Assembly: GCA_002085445.1 (NCBI GenBank)
Contig: NBMI01000129.1
Coordinates: 1-32,252, forward strand
Direction of reading: 5' to 3'
From: Candidatus Parabeggiatoa sp. nov. 2
GTDB lineage: Bacteria; Pseudomonadota; Gammaproteobacteria; Beggiatoales; Beggiatoaceae
Length of the DNA stretch: 32,252 nucleotides
Made by a program: the position numbers and the translations under genes. The notes under the pieces are model-generated. The model was given only the letters and a program-made list of their open reading frames with translations. It did no database searches and was not told the DNA's origin. The number at the start of each line of letters is the position of its first letter. The stretch's first letter is position 1. Positions 1-7,854 of this stretch are shown here, one piece after another.

Positions 1-8
1 GGGTACCT

Positions 9-200
9 GTTATTGACCTACCTATTTTTTTGCATGTTTTTGAAGTATCGATTTTGAGGGCCATAAATTAATAATTAACAATTAATTATTAATCATTAAT
101 TATTGTTATTGACCTACCTATTTTTTTGCATGTTTTTGAAGTATCGATTTTGAGGGCCATAAATTAATAATTAACAATTAATTATTAATCATTAATTATT
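9..200. repeat. 96-bp perfect tandem duplication
   Basis: Positions 9-104 and 105-200 are the same 96 bases twice, with no mismatch that I can find. The unit begins GTTATTGACCTACC, contains a GAGGGCCATAAA motif shared with stem-loops elsewhere in the window, and ends in a very AT-rich stretch of repeated TTAAT/ATTAA. No open frame is present. The perfect identity suggests a recent duplication. Confidence 0.95.
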
Positions 201-213
201 AGTAAGGGGCTTT

Positions 214-446
214 AGAGTGTGTCCCAGTTGTCCTACTATCGATACGTTGTCTTACCGCTCAAATTTCTGTTGAAGGCCGGGTTGGAGAATTGATTGGGTC
301 AGTTTTTATTAATAGATATGCTTTCTCAAAAAAGCAAGGTTTTGTCGAACTGGCGGTTTTTTTGGGGCCATGTTGTGAAATTTAAGAACTTGATTTAAGT
401 GATGGCCCTTGATTGAAACAGCTGTAGGACAGGTGGGACACACCCT
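214..446. mobile_element. MITE-like element with 23-bp terminal inverted repeats
   Basis: The left end (214-236, AGAGTGTGTCCCAGTTGTCC...) and the reverse complement of the right end (424-446, AGGGTGTGTCCCACCTGTCC...) agree at about 20 of 23 positions. The same word GGCTTTAG lies at both outer edges (208-215 and 447-454), as expected of a target-site duplication that slightly overlaps the ends. The 233-bp body has no coding frame, so it would need a transposase supplied elsewhere. Part of its interior (about 270-350) resembles the 79-bp repeats at 10565-10977. A lone copy of the left end occurs at 25083-25100. I cannot name the parent IS family. Confidence 0.65.
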
Positions 447-476
447 GGCTTTAGCCACTAGACGGTATTTGAGAAT

Positions 477-640
477 CACCTACTACAAACTTAGGCGCTA
501 AAGCACCTATTACAAACTTAGGCGCTAAAGCACCTACTACAAACTAAGGTGCTAAAGCACCTACTACAAACTAAGGCGCTAAAGCACCTACTACAAACTT
601 AGGCGCTAAAGCACCTACTACAAACTACTTACTACAAACG
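477..640. repeat. 27-bp repeat array, about 5.5 units
   Basis: Five consecutive 27-bp units start CACCTACTACAAACT and carry TAGGCGCTAAAG; they are followed by a partial unit and a degenerate tail. Small differences (TAAGGTGC for TTAGGCGC) separate the units. This is the reverse complement of the family at 10066-10471 and 13983-14100. It lies directly upstream of the beta-lactamase-like gene. There are no unique spacers, so it is not a CRISPR array. Confidence 0.9.
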
Positions 641-690
641 GGTAAACGGGCCCGTGTTGACTATAAGTTAGGTTTGATCAGGATACCTTT

Positions 691-2037
691 ATGTTTAATG
701 AACTGATAAAAATTTTTCCTTATGGGTTACTTGCATTGAGTAACGCCGTTTATACAGCACCTCCAGTTCCCCCAATATTAATTGTCACTGAGGAAAGTAC
801 AACGGTTACTGCTTCTTGGACTACAGTTGAAGGCGCAAATGGATATCATCTGTTCTACGCGCCCTATCCAAGTGCAGACTCGATTAATAGTATTAATATG
901 GGCGCTAAAACCAATCTGTCAGTCAAACTCTGGAATGAGGCAGCATTTTACGTGGCCGTTAAGTCTTACAATAATGAGGGCCGTAGCGGCTACTCTAACA
1001 TTGAATCTTTTACGCTTGAGTGTCCGCCTAACGGAGACAAATGCGATCAGTTAAAAACGCTCGTTAAAGCATGGGCCTCAAAAGCGATGATACCCAGTGT
1101 CATGCTTCGAGCTGAAGACTCTAATGGTGTTATCTACTCAGGTTCAGCCGGACAAAAGTCTTTCCACGATGATCGAGCGGTGACAGCCGAATCGTATTTC
1201 CGCGCTGCCAGTGTAGGCAAACTGTTTACCGCCGTTGCTGTGCTACGACTGGTAGAGAAAGGGGTGTTAAACCTTGATGATTCGATTGGAAAATTCCTCC
1301 CTGAAGCGCTCGTTAATCGCCTACATCAGGGCAAAAGGCCAAGTATTACTATTCGACAATTATTATCTCATACCAGTGGCTTAGCGAATATTGACAACGA
1401 TCCGGCCAAAAACGCTTGGCTAGCACAACAACCACAACAACCGAAAAAACCGGCAGAACTGCTTGATTTTGCACTCAAATTAGGGCCACAGTTTGAACCT
1501 GGCAGCAGTCAACTCTATACCTCAGCCGGTTATATCGTGTTAGGTATGGTTATTGAAGCCGTCACCGGAAAAGCTTATCATGAAATTGTGCGTCGCGACG
1601 TTTTAAAGCCTCTTAGGCTGGATAACACCTTTGAAGAAACACACGAATTGCCGGCGAGCGTTACCCCAATACACAGTTATGCCGGAGACTATGATATGAA
1701 TTTGATCCATCCGAGTATGGAATTTGCTGATGGTGGATTTGTGACGACAACAGCAGATTTAACTCGGTTTGGTAAAGCACTGGCTCGTGGGGAACCTTTT
1801 ACCGATCCGCAAACTCTTAAGTTGATGATGGAGCCATACGGAACAGAGTTGATTGGATTAGGGCCTTTCGTTGGAAATACTGAAAATGGCGATTGGTATT
1901 TCTATCATCCTGGACATTGGGGAGTCATGTTATTTGTTGTGCCCAGCAAGCAACTGGCTATCGCATTTACCATTAACCAAAGTGAAGCTGACTACTCTCA
2001 ATTCTTAGATCAAATTCTTGAAATTGTACTGTATTAG
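691..2037 (+). CDS. FN3 domain-serine beta-lactamase-like hydrolase
   Basis: This is a 448-residue exported serine hydrolase of the beta-lactamase class C/esterase EstB/DD-peptidase superfamily. Residues 1-22 look like a signal peptide (hydrophobic stretch ending in NAVYTA). Residues 25-108 form a fibronectin type III-like domain (ASWTTVEGANGYHLFY, then VAVKSYNNEG). The catalytic domain spans about 118-445: SxxK motif S174-V-G-K177, HTSG at 227-230, the YxN-like Y276-T-S, and H409-W-G in place of the KTG box. The length fits FN3 plus catalytic domain. The ATG at 691 has AGGA about 7 bases upstream. Family members hydrolyse esters, peptides or cell-wall D-amino acid bonds; the substrate cannot be read from sequence. 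It stands alone, with repeats on both sides. Confidence 0.85.
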   Translation: MFNELIKIFPYGLLALSNAVYTAPPVPPILIVTEESTTVTASWTTVEGANGYHLFYAPYPSADSINSINMGAKTNLSVKLWNEAAFYVAVKSYNNEGRSGYSNIESFTLECPPNGDKCDQLKTLVKAWASKAMIPSVMLRAEDSNGVIYSGSAGQKSFHDDRAVTAESYFRAASVGKLFTAVAVLRLVEKGVLNLDDSIGKFLPEALVNRLHQGKRPSITIRQLLSHTSGLANIDNDPAKNAWLAQQPQQPKKPAELLDFALKLGPQFEPGSSQLYTSAGYIVLGMVIEAVTGKAYHEIVRRDVLKPLRLDNTFEETHELPASVTPIHSYAGDYDMNLIHPSMEFADGGFVTTTADLTRFGKALARGEPFTDPQTLKLMMEPYGTELIGLGPFVGNTENGDWYFYHPGHWGVMLFVVPSKQLAIAFTINQSEADYSQFLDQILEIVLY

Positions 2038-2392
2038 TGTGTAAACTTTGCGCGGCTAAAAACTGAAACGAAGTTATTCGGTGTGCGAGAACTACTAAAA
2101 ACACGCCCCTAAATCAATACCATTAAATTATACTCAACGTGGCCATAACTTGGATTTCCTGGTAGCTACACAGGCTATATTAATCTCGCCCCGTTGGGGC
2201 TTGAAGGCAAAAACCCTTGAGGTAGCTCTTAATTTAATGGCACAGCTCCCTAAATTCCCTTCAAACCCGACTCAAGACTTTCAAGCGTATGATGATTTTT
2301 ATATCAATTGACACGCTGTGGCTACGACTTATGTGCATAGAAATAAATTCACCGAGACAGATTTTACGAAAATCAATTATAATTTTTCACTA
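2038..2392. repeat. Gene-free stretch with dispersed repeat fragments
   Basis: I see no supported gene here. Positions about 2127-2160 (TATACTCAACGTGGCCATAA) match about 24842-24872 almost exactly. The nearby CGCCCCGTTGGGGC palindrome (about 2188-2201) recurs twice at about 24940-25010. The rest is AT-rich and featureless. Confidence 0.6.
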
Positions 2393-2662
2393 TAAATCCT
2401 TGCTTATATGCAATCCTTGTAGCTATTAAGTATTAGAAATCCCTGCTTATATGCAATCCTTGTAGTTATAGAGTATTAGAAATCCCTGCTTATATACAAT
2501 CCTTGTAGTTATTGAGTATTATAAATCCCTGCTTATATGCAATCCTTGTAGTTATTGAAGAATAGCTCCAAACCGCTTGAAATCCTTATTATAAATCCCT
2601 GCTTATATGCAATCCTTGTCGTTTTTCATTAGTATAATCCCTGCTTATATGCAATCCTTGTA
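2393..2662. repeat. Array of GCTTATATGCAATCCTTGTAG repeats (six copies)
   Basis: Six copies share the core CTTATATGCAATCCTTGTAG, usually preceded by AATCCCTG, spaced 40-70 bp apart and separated by TATTGAGTATTA-like filler. The reverse complement of the same core occurs in each unit of the 17574-18095 array, and a shorter relative (AATCCCTGTAGTTATT) builds the 26684-27452 array. The array ends about 30 bases before the SRPBCC gene. Confidence 0.85.
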
Positions 2663-2692
2663 AGCGCCAAACCACTTGAAATCATCAGGATA

Positions 2693-3169
2693 ATGACTCT
2701 AAAAATATCCAAACCCAATCAAATTAGACACCGTTACACTCAAACATTGAGAGCGCCTCCCGAAAAAGTCTTTCCACTACTTTGCCCGGTTCGTGAAACC
2801 GAATGGGTGCCAGATTGGAACCCTGAACTGGTCATCTCAAACTCTGGTGTGGCAGAAACGGGATGTGTGTTTGTTACCCCGGCTTCACCTCAAAATGCCA
2901 TCTGGATCATTACGCATTACGATCCGGAAAAATACACACTCGAAATACATAAAATAACGCCCAATCATACCGTTGGTAAGCTTGAAATCGTTTTGGCTGA
3001 TGACGGTGTTGGTGGTACAAAGGCCGAAGTTGCCTATTCATACACGGCCCTAAGTCCCGAAGGTGAAGCGTTTTTAGAAGAGTTTACAAAAGAGTGGTAC
3101 CGAGGTTTTATGGAACGTTGGGAACAGGCCTTGAATCATTATTTATCAACCGGTGAGAAAATCAAATAG
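2693..3169 (+). CDS. SRPBCC (START/polyketide cyclase-like) protein
   Basis: A 158-residue soluble protein with no signal peptide. It fits the SRPBCC fold, a helix-grip barrel that binds hydrophobic ligands: an N-terminal strand HRYTQTLRAPPEKVFPLLCP, the WVPDWNPELVISNSG segment typical of SRPBCC after helix 1, then alternating strands (WIITHYDPEKYTLEIHKI, KAEVAYSYTALSPEG) and a long C-terminal helix (about 125-150, FLEEFTKEWYRGFMERWEQA). The length is normal for the family. AGGA lies only 3 bases before the ATG, so initiation may be weak. The ligand and role are not predictable. It is flanked by repeats with no operon partner. Confidence 0.75.
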   Translation: MTLKISKPNQIRHRYTQTLRAPPEKVFPLLCPVRETEWVPDWNPELVISNSGVAETGCVFVTPASPQNAIWIITHYDPEKYTLEIHKITPNHTVGKLEIVLADDGVGGTKAEVAYSYTALSPEGEAFLEEFTKEWYRGFMERWEQALNHYLSTGEKIK

Positions 3170-3203
3170 GTACGCCAAAGGTAGTGGTAATCGACAGATA
3201 TAT

Positions 3204-3472
3204 TAACGTGAGTTCGACTTTTCAATAAGTGATATAAATCCTATATTAATCAATTATTTGATGACAATTAATTGATTAAAAATCAATTTGTGATATTAAA
3301 CCCTTAGCATTAATACGTTAATAACCCTTATTTGTGGGCCATCAACTGGAATGAACCAGTACAGCTTATGGGTTTTGTTTTTAACTGATTGATAATTCAG
3401 TCATTCTAACTAAATAACTGATATAACAACTAATTTTATAACTCATTGATATTTAAAGCAGAACTCACGTTA
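3204..3472. mobile_element. Possible MITE-like element bounded by 12-bp inverted repeats
   Basis: TAACGTGAGTTC at 3204-3215 is matched exactly, in inverted orientation, by GAACTCACGTTA at 3461-3472. The 269-bp interval is very AT-rich, has no coding frame and sits between two unrelated genes. No clear target duplication is visible and I find no second copy in the window, so this is weaker than the elements at 214-446 and 16129-16368. Confidence 0.4.
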
Positions 3473-3564
3473 TTAATGAAAAAAATGAAAAATGAACCTG
3501 TTGTTTGTAAATGACTCATTTTATAAATAACGAATCTGGTTCGAGTTGCTCAAAATAACGCCCA

Positions 3565-4257
3565 CTACCGGTAGGCGATAAATCGCCTACTACAAACAGG
3601 CTGAGAACCAAAAGGGCTACGCTGATGTTGTTCTTTCTTTAACCAATTAATTATTAAGTTATTATTTTTATTCCTAACTTTTAATTCGTCATTACCCATT
3701 CCCAATTGCCAAGGATTTTGGCGTTTTGCAAGTACCTCGCTATAGTTAGTATATATGTTAGCCCCATCCAGGCAATAAATGAAAAACATTGCCGTTTGTT
3801 TGGCATCAACACTTGGATAATATGAGCCAGGTTCAATCCGTTTTTCTTCCCATATTTGAACAAGCTGCTCCCTTTCACTTTCTTCTGCAAATTCAAGAGA
3901 GTCAGTCAACTCATCAGGATCAAAAAGGCAAGTTTCCCATGGCTGAGTGGCACCGTTAGATTGTTCCCAAGTACGTTCTTGTTCAGAGCATCCGTAAATC
4001 AACTTTCGTATTTGTTCGCCATTTTTGTCATACAAATATTGAAACGCGTCTACTACAGTCTGAAATGACAGAAACACTACCTCACATTCATATTTTTTGG
4101 ACAAAGCCGCAATGAGGTCATCACTAACATCCCGTTTACTGGGTAAGATGAAGCCGAGCCAATCATTATTTACCTCAGAACACACTGGATTAAGGGTTTG
4201 CACGTCAGAATATGATACCGACGTACACTTGACATAAATCGCATTCATGGTTGCCAT
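3565..4257 (-). CDS. Hypothetical soluble protein, repeat-derived C-terminus
   Basis: I do not recognise this 230-residue protein. It has no signal peptide or membrane segment and is acidic in its middle (DPDELTDSLEFAEESEREQL). Two stretches look like core strands or helices (WLGFILPSKRDVSDDLIAAL; CEVVFLSFQTVVDAFQYLYD). Its size and acidity recall immunity-type proteins, but I see no diagnostic motif. The ATG at 4257 has AGGAG 7 bases upstream on the minus strand and is preferred over the ATG three codons later. The last ten residues (VCSRRFIAYR) and the stop are encoded by the dispersed palindromic repeat GGCGATAAATCGCC plus CTACTACAAAC, so the native C-terminus has probably been replaced or extended. 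Confidence 0.65.
   Translation of the reverse strand: MATMNAIYVKCTSVSYSDVQTLNPVCSEVNNDWLGFILPSKRDVSDDLIAALSKKYECEVVFLSFQTVVDAFQYLYDKNGEQIRKLIYGCSEQERTWEQSNGATQPWETCLFDPDELTDSLEFAEESEREQLVQIWEEKRIEPGSYYPSVDAKQTAMFFIYCLDGANIYTNYSEVLAKRQNPWQLGMGNDELKVRNKNNNLIINWLKKEQHQRSPFGSQPVCSRRFIAYR
3566..3598. repeat. GGCGATAAATCGCC palindrome copy at gene end
   Basis: One copy of the palindrome AGGCGATAAATCGCCT followed by ACTACAAAC. The same unit occurs four times at 20363-20537, and a variant (GGCGAGTTATCGCC) at about 10980-10995. It overlaps the stop codon of the minus-strand gene ending at 3565. Confidence 0.85.
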
Positions 4258-5036
4258 TTGTAGACTCCTGTTCGTAGATAAAAAAAAGGGACTAGTGCAG
4301 GAGACTCGAGGCGAAAAACGTTTGCCTCGAAGGGTGTGTCGGGGATAATGAGTTCTATATTAAAAAACATTCAACTCCATTTCAATTCATGGCCCTCAAT
4401 TTTGGCGGTTCAATATTAAACAGATAATTCAAGTCAAAAACGACAAGATTAGCAAAGCTTCCCTTCGGTTCGTTATAAGAAAGGACAAAAGTTAAACGAT
4501 TTGTTTTTTCTGATTCTAACGGATTTTGTTGATACCTTATCAAAGTGCCAACCCCGAAAGGGGTGAATAGCCACAGGTGCAACCGGTGGAAAATGTGTCC
4601 CCGACGTGCCAACCCTGAAGGGGTTGAATGTGAAACCTGTGGTAAACAACCCCAAAGCCACAGGTGAAACCGGTGGGTTTTGTGTGTGCCAACCCCGAAA
4701 GGGGTTGAATGTGAATAAGTATGGTATTGATGTAATCAATAAAATTCAACAAGTTATACATTTCAACAGTTACAATCAGGTTTTTTTTAGTCAACCTGTT
4801 TGTAGTAAGCTTGTAATTGTCTTTTTAGGGCCATACTTAAATTCATTCAAGTCCATTTCAATTCATGGCCCTCAATTTTGAGCGGTTAATATACTTAGAT
4901 TGGACTAAAAACGCCTCTCCCAACAGCTTTCCAGAAGGACTTGTCGTGGTTTTATTCCCCTCTTGAAAGCTATTCTTGGCACACAAGTCAGTATGTGATT
5001 GAAAGTTATATATTTTAAGGTAACTAATTTCACAAC
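4258..5036. repeat. Repeat-filled intergenic region
   Basis: No supported gene; open frames here are built from repeats. About 4545-4712 carries three copies of CCAACCCCGAAAGGGGTTGA (with variants) and CCACAGGTGAAACCTGTGG-like palindromes, the family expanded at 7120-7450. At 4827-4872 an AGGGCCATA...CATGGCCCT stem-loop occurs. TTCAATTCATGGCCCTCAAT appears twice (about 4381 and 4858). The remainder is AT-rich. Confidence 0.8.
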
Positions 5037-5117
5037 GGGCAGACACGTAGGTCTGCCCCTACAAGACATTCATTATGTCGTAGATTTTATGTAGGGGCAA
5101 ACCTGTGTGTTTGCCCT
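5037..5117. repeat. Long stem-loop, GGCAAACAC/TGCCCCTAC family
   Basis: The two arms (5037-5062 and about 5091-5117) contain TGCCCCTAC and GTAGGGGCA and are complementary over about 26 bases with a few mismatches, around a loop of about 28 bases. The same element, with better-matched arms, lies at 31895-31963. It would form a strong RNA hairpin on either strand. Its function is unknown. Confidence 0.75.
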
Positions 5118-5237
5118 CAGGTGTTAAATTATTTTTCTGAACATCTATAATTATAAAATTTTAACTTGTTAGCGTGACTCGTTAATGAGTCAGTTAAGTA
5201 GGTACGCGTAAATCCTTTAACATTCATCGGCCAAAAG

Positions 5238-5270
5238 AGAAATCGGATTTCTTGAAGAAATCCGATTTCT
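5238..5270. promoter_or_regulatory. Perfect 16-bp hairpin just upstream of the 5'-nucleotidase start
   Basis: AGAAATCGGATTTCTT (5238-5253) and AAGAAATCCGATTTCT (5255-5270) are perfect inverted repeats with a one-base loop, ending 14 bases before the ATG at 5285. A near-identical hairpin lies at 18106-18138 and a degenerate one near 17530-17563, so it is a dispersed repeat. Placed here it could affect translation of the downstream gene or simply be an insertion. No good Shine-Dalgarno sequence follows it. Confidence 0.6.
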
Positions 5271-5284
5271 TTCGATCCTTAATT

Positions 5285-7033
5285 ATGAACTATAAACGTT
5301 TGTTAGCACTAGGCAGTCTGTCATTGTTATTAACATCCACCGCGTCGGCTGAAACGGTCTTCCGTGCTCACTTCATACATATCAATGATCACCATTCTCA
5401 TCTGGTGGCGGAAAACTATACGCTGAAATTTAATGGCGTAGAAACGTCGGTAAAATTGGGTGGCTTTGCCAGAGTGGCCGCCAAAATTAACGAGCTGAGA
5501 GGCCGTTTAGAGAATCCGTTGATATTGCATATCGGTGACGCGGTGCAAGGCACGCTTTATTATACTTTATTTAAAGGTGATGCTGACGTTGAACTGATGA
5601 ACACGGTGGGCTTTGATGCTTTTGCGTTGGGCAACCATGAATTTGATGATGGCAATGCCGTGCTTGCCCACTTTCTCAAACAAGCGAAGTTTCCCATTCT
5701 TGCCGCTAATATTTATTTTTCTCAGAGCAAGGACTTGAACGGATTGGTTAAACCTTACCTCATCAAAGAAATTGACGGCCACAAAGTCGGCCTTATCGGC
5801 ATCGACACGCTCAAAACCCTCTATAGTTCTTCGCCCGGTAAGGATTTGGCCTTTTTTGATGAGGTGGCAACGGCCAAAAAGAGGGTAGCCGAACTCGAAG
5901 GCAAGGGCATTGATAAAATCATCTTGATGACGCATTACGGCTATACGCAGGATCAAGCGCTTGCTAAGCAAGTTGCCGGTGTGGATGTGATTTTAGGCGG
6001 AGATTCCCATACGCTGTTAGGCGATTTTACGAAACTTGGCCTTCATTCAAAAGGCCCTTATCCCACCAAAGTCATGTCGCCCAGAGGAGAACCGGTTTGT
6101 ATTGCCCAAGCTTGGCAATATTCTTATGTTGTCGGTTCTTTAAGTGTTGGATTTGATGACAAAGGTGTTGTGACGGAGTGTGACGGCAATCCCATCTTGT
6201 TGGTTGGCGACACTTTTAAGCAGCGCGATGCGAACGGCAATAAAAAACTCGTTGATGCTGAGACTCAAGCCAAGATTGAGGCCATAATTGCCAACAACCC
6301 CAATATCGACATTGTGAAACCCGATCAGGTTGTTGCCAAGCAACTGGCCGAATACACCGAACCGGTGGAAAAGCTTTCCAAAGAAGTGATTGGGCATGCG
6401 GCCGATAATTTATTGCATATCCGTATTCCGGGCACCCATAAATCGGGTGTTGAATTGCCTAACGGCAGCCAGATTGCCCCCATCGTTGCCGAAGGCTTTC
6501 TCCAACAATTGAACAGCCGAAACTATGACGCTGATCTCGTTATTCAAAATGCCGGCGGTGTACGGATTGATGTGTTCAAGGGTGATATTACCATTGAAAC
6601 GGCCTATACTTTACTGCCTTTCGCCAACACCCTTTATGTGTTGGAGCTGACAGGCGCGGAAGTCAAGCAAGTGCTTGAAGATGCCTTGAGTCATCACTTT
6701 GATCAGGGTGGTTCTACTGGTTCTTTTCCTTATGGGGCCGGTATCCGCTATACCCTCGAAATCAATCGCCCGACTAATCAGCGTATCACCCGTCTTGAAA
6801 TCAGAGACGAGAACGGCAAGTGGTCACCTATTGAATTCGATAAAATGTACAAGGTGGGAACAAATTCTTTTATCGCCAGCGGCCGAGATGGTTATACTAC
6901 CTTTGGCAAAGTCTTAGCAGAACGGGGTGGCGTAGACACCTACTTTGGTTATGCGGAATCGTTTGTGAACTACGTCAAGGAAGTGGAGACAGTGACGATA
7001 CCAAAACAAACCGGGGTGACATACAGAGATTAA
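5285..7033 (+). CDS. Exported 5'-nucleotidase/metallophosphatase, UshA family
   Basis: A periplasmic or secreted 582-residue enzyme predicted to remove phosphate from nucleotides. Residues 1-23 are a signal peptide (MNYKRLLALGSLSLLLTSTA, then SAE). The metallophosphatase domain holds the two-metal ligands in order: D35-x-H37, G84-D85, G-N117-H118-E, H217, and GGDSH 238-242. The C-terminal substrate domain (about 365-570) has NAGGVR (422-427) and the FIASGRDGY motif (529-537) that stacks the nucleotide base in UshA. Length and order match UshA/NadN-type enzymes. The frame is open upstream to a TTG at 5252, but those 11 codons lie in a hairpin repeat and would mask the signal peptide, so ATG 5285 is chosen. 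Repeats lie on both sides. Confidence 0.92.
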   Translation: MNYKRLLALGSLSLLLTSTASAETVFRAHFIHINDHHSHLVAENYTLKFNGVETSVKLGGFARVAAKINELRGRLENPLILHIGDAVQGTLYYTLFKGDADVELMNTVGFDAFALGNHEFDDGNAVLAHFLKQAKFPILAANIYFSQSKDLNGLVKPYLIKEIDGHKVGLIGIDTLKTLYSSSPGKDLAFFDEVATAKKRVAELEGKGIDKIILMTHYGYTQDQALAKQVAGVDVILGGDSHTLLGDFTKLGLHSKGPYPTKVMSPRGEPVCIAQAWQYSYVVGSLSVGFDDKGVVTECDGNPILLVGDTFKQRDANGNKKLVDAETQAKIEAIIANNPNIDIVKPDQVVAKQLAEYTEPVEKLSKEVIGHAADNLLHIRIPGTHKSGVELPNGSQIAPIVAEGFLQQLNSRNYDADLVIQNAGGVRIDVFKGDITIETAYTLLPFANTLYVLELTGAEVKQVLEDALSHHFDQGGSTGSFPYGAGIRYTLEINRPTNQRITRLEIRDENGKWSPIEFDKMYKVGTNSFIASGRDGYTTFGKVLAERGGVDTYFGYAESFVNYVKEVETVTIPKQTGVTYRD

Positions 7034-7450
7034 TCCTCACCCGGCCCTCTTCCTCAAGGGAAAGGGCGTTCCCAAACTTGAGTTTGGCAGGTGTCCAAAC
7101 CTAAGGAAGGCAGACGGTGTCCAACGTTCAACCCCGAAGGGGTTGAATGTGAAACGCAGTAACGAGCGGAGCGAGATAATAGCCACAGGTGAAACCTGTG
7201 GAAAATGTGTCCCCGACGTGCCAACCCCGAAAGGGGTTGAATGTGAAACGTAGTAACGAGCGGAGCGAGATAATAGCCACAGGTGAAACCTGTGGTAAAC
7301 AACCCCAAAGCCACAGGTGAAACCTGTGGGTTTTGTGTGTGTCAACCCCGAAGGGGTTGAACGTGAAACGCAGTAATGAGCGAAGCGAGATAATAGCCTT
7401 AAGGAAAACCTGTGGTAAACAACCCCAAAGCCACAGGTGCAAGCTGGGCT
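7034..7450. repeat. Palindromic repeat cluster (AACCCCGAAAGGGGTT and CCACAGGTGAAACCTGTGG)
   Basis: Three successive units, roughly 85-115 bp apart, each combine CAACCCCGAAGGGGTTGA, GTGAAACG(C/T)AGTAA, GAGCG(G/A)AGCGAGATAATAG and a CCACAGGTGAAACCTGTGG-type palindrome. The same parts occur at 4545-4712, and a lone half-unit forms the end of the transporter pseudogene at 23600. Open minus-strand frames across this block are repeat artefacts. The palindromes would form strong RNA hairpins downstream of the 5'-nucleotidase gene. Confidence 0.85.
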
Positions 7451-7854
7451 GATGAAAAGGAGCAGTATTTAAGCCAATTTTGGGTTCATTGTTGATCCCG
7501 CTTTTGTGTTTTCACAATTAGCACCGCTGAGCTTCGGTTCACAATTTTCACCTCAGTGCCAACCTGGGGTGATGAAAAGGAGGTTCCTTTGGTTCTAAAA
7601 CTTGATCCAATTTTTATTCCGCTTCATTTTTATTATTTTAAAAACAATCGCATCGGCAAAAGTTTCGCTGAGCGAAACTTTTGCCGATGCAAGTATTCTT
7701 TAATTCATTAATCATTAATCATTAATCATTAACAATTTTCACCATCCCAGTGCCAACCCCTTCTGGGTAATTCAACCCGCCAAATTTTGGCTAAAAAAAA
7801 ATCCATTTATTCCAAAAATCCGTTATACTAATACTATCATTGTAAATAACTCTT
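7451..7854. other. Gene-free stretch with degenerate repeats
   Basis: Two related segments, GGGCTGATGAAAAGGAGCAG (about 7446) and GGGGTGATGAAAAGGAGGTT (about 7565), start diverged repeat units of about 120 bp. A 41-bp palindrome follows at 7650-7690, then AT-rich DNA with tandem TTAATCATTAATCATTAA near 7700-7730. I see no gene. Confidence 0.6.
7650..7690. repeat. 41-bp perfect palindrome, 20-bp arms
   Basis: The left arm GCATCGGCAAAAGTTTCGCT (7650-7669) and the right arm AGCGAAACTTTTGCCGATGC (7671-7690) are perfect complements around a single G. There is no U-tract on either side, so it is not a standard intrinsic terminator. It lies between the two exported phosphoesterase-type genes. Confidence 0.95.

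Noticed and set aside
7037..7442. Three minus-strand open frames of about 86-104 codons, and similar ones at 4382-4794
   Set aside because: All run through the palindromic CCAACCCCGAAAGGGGTT family and share repeat-derived peptides such as FTFNPF.
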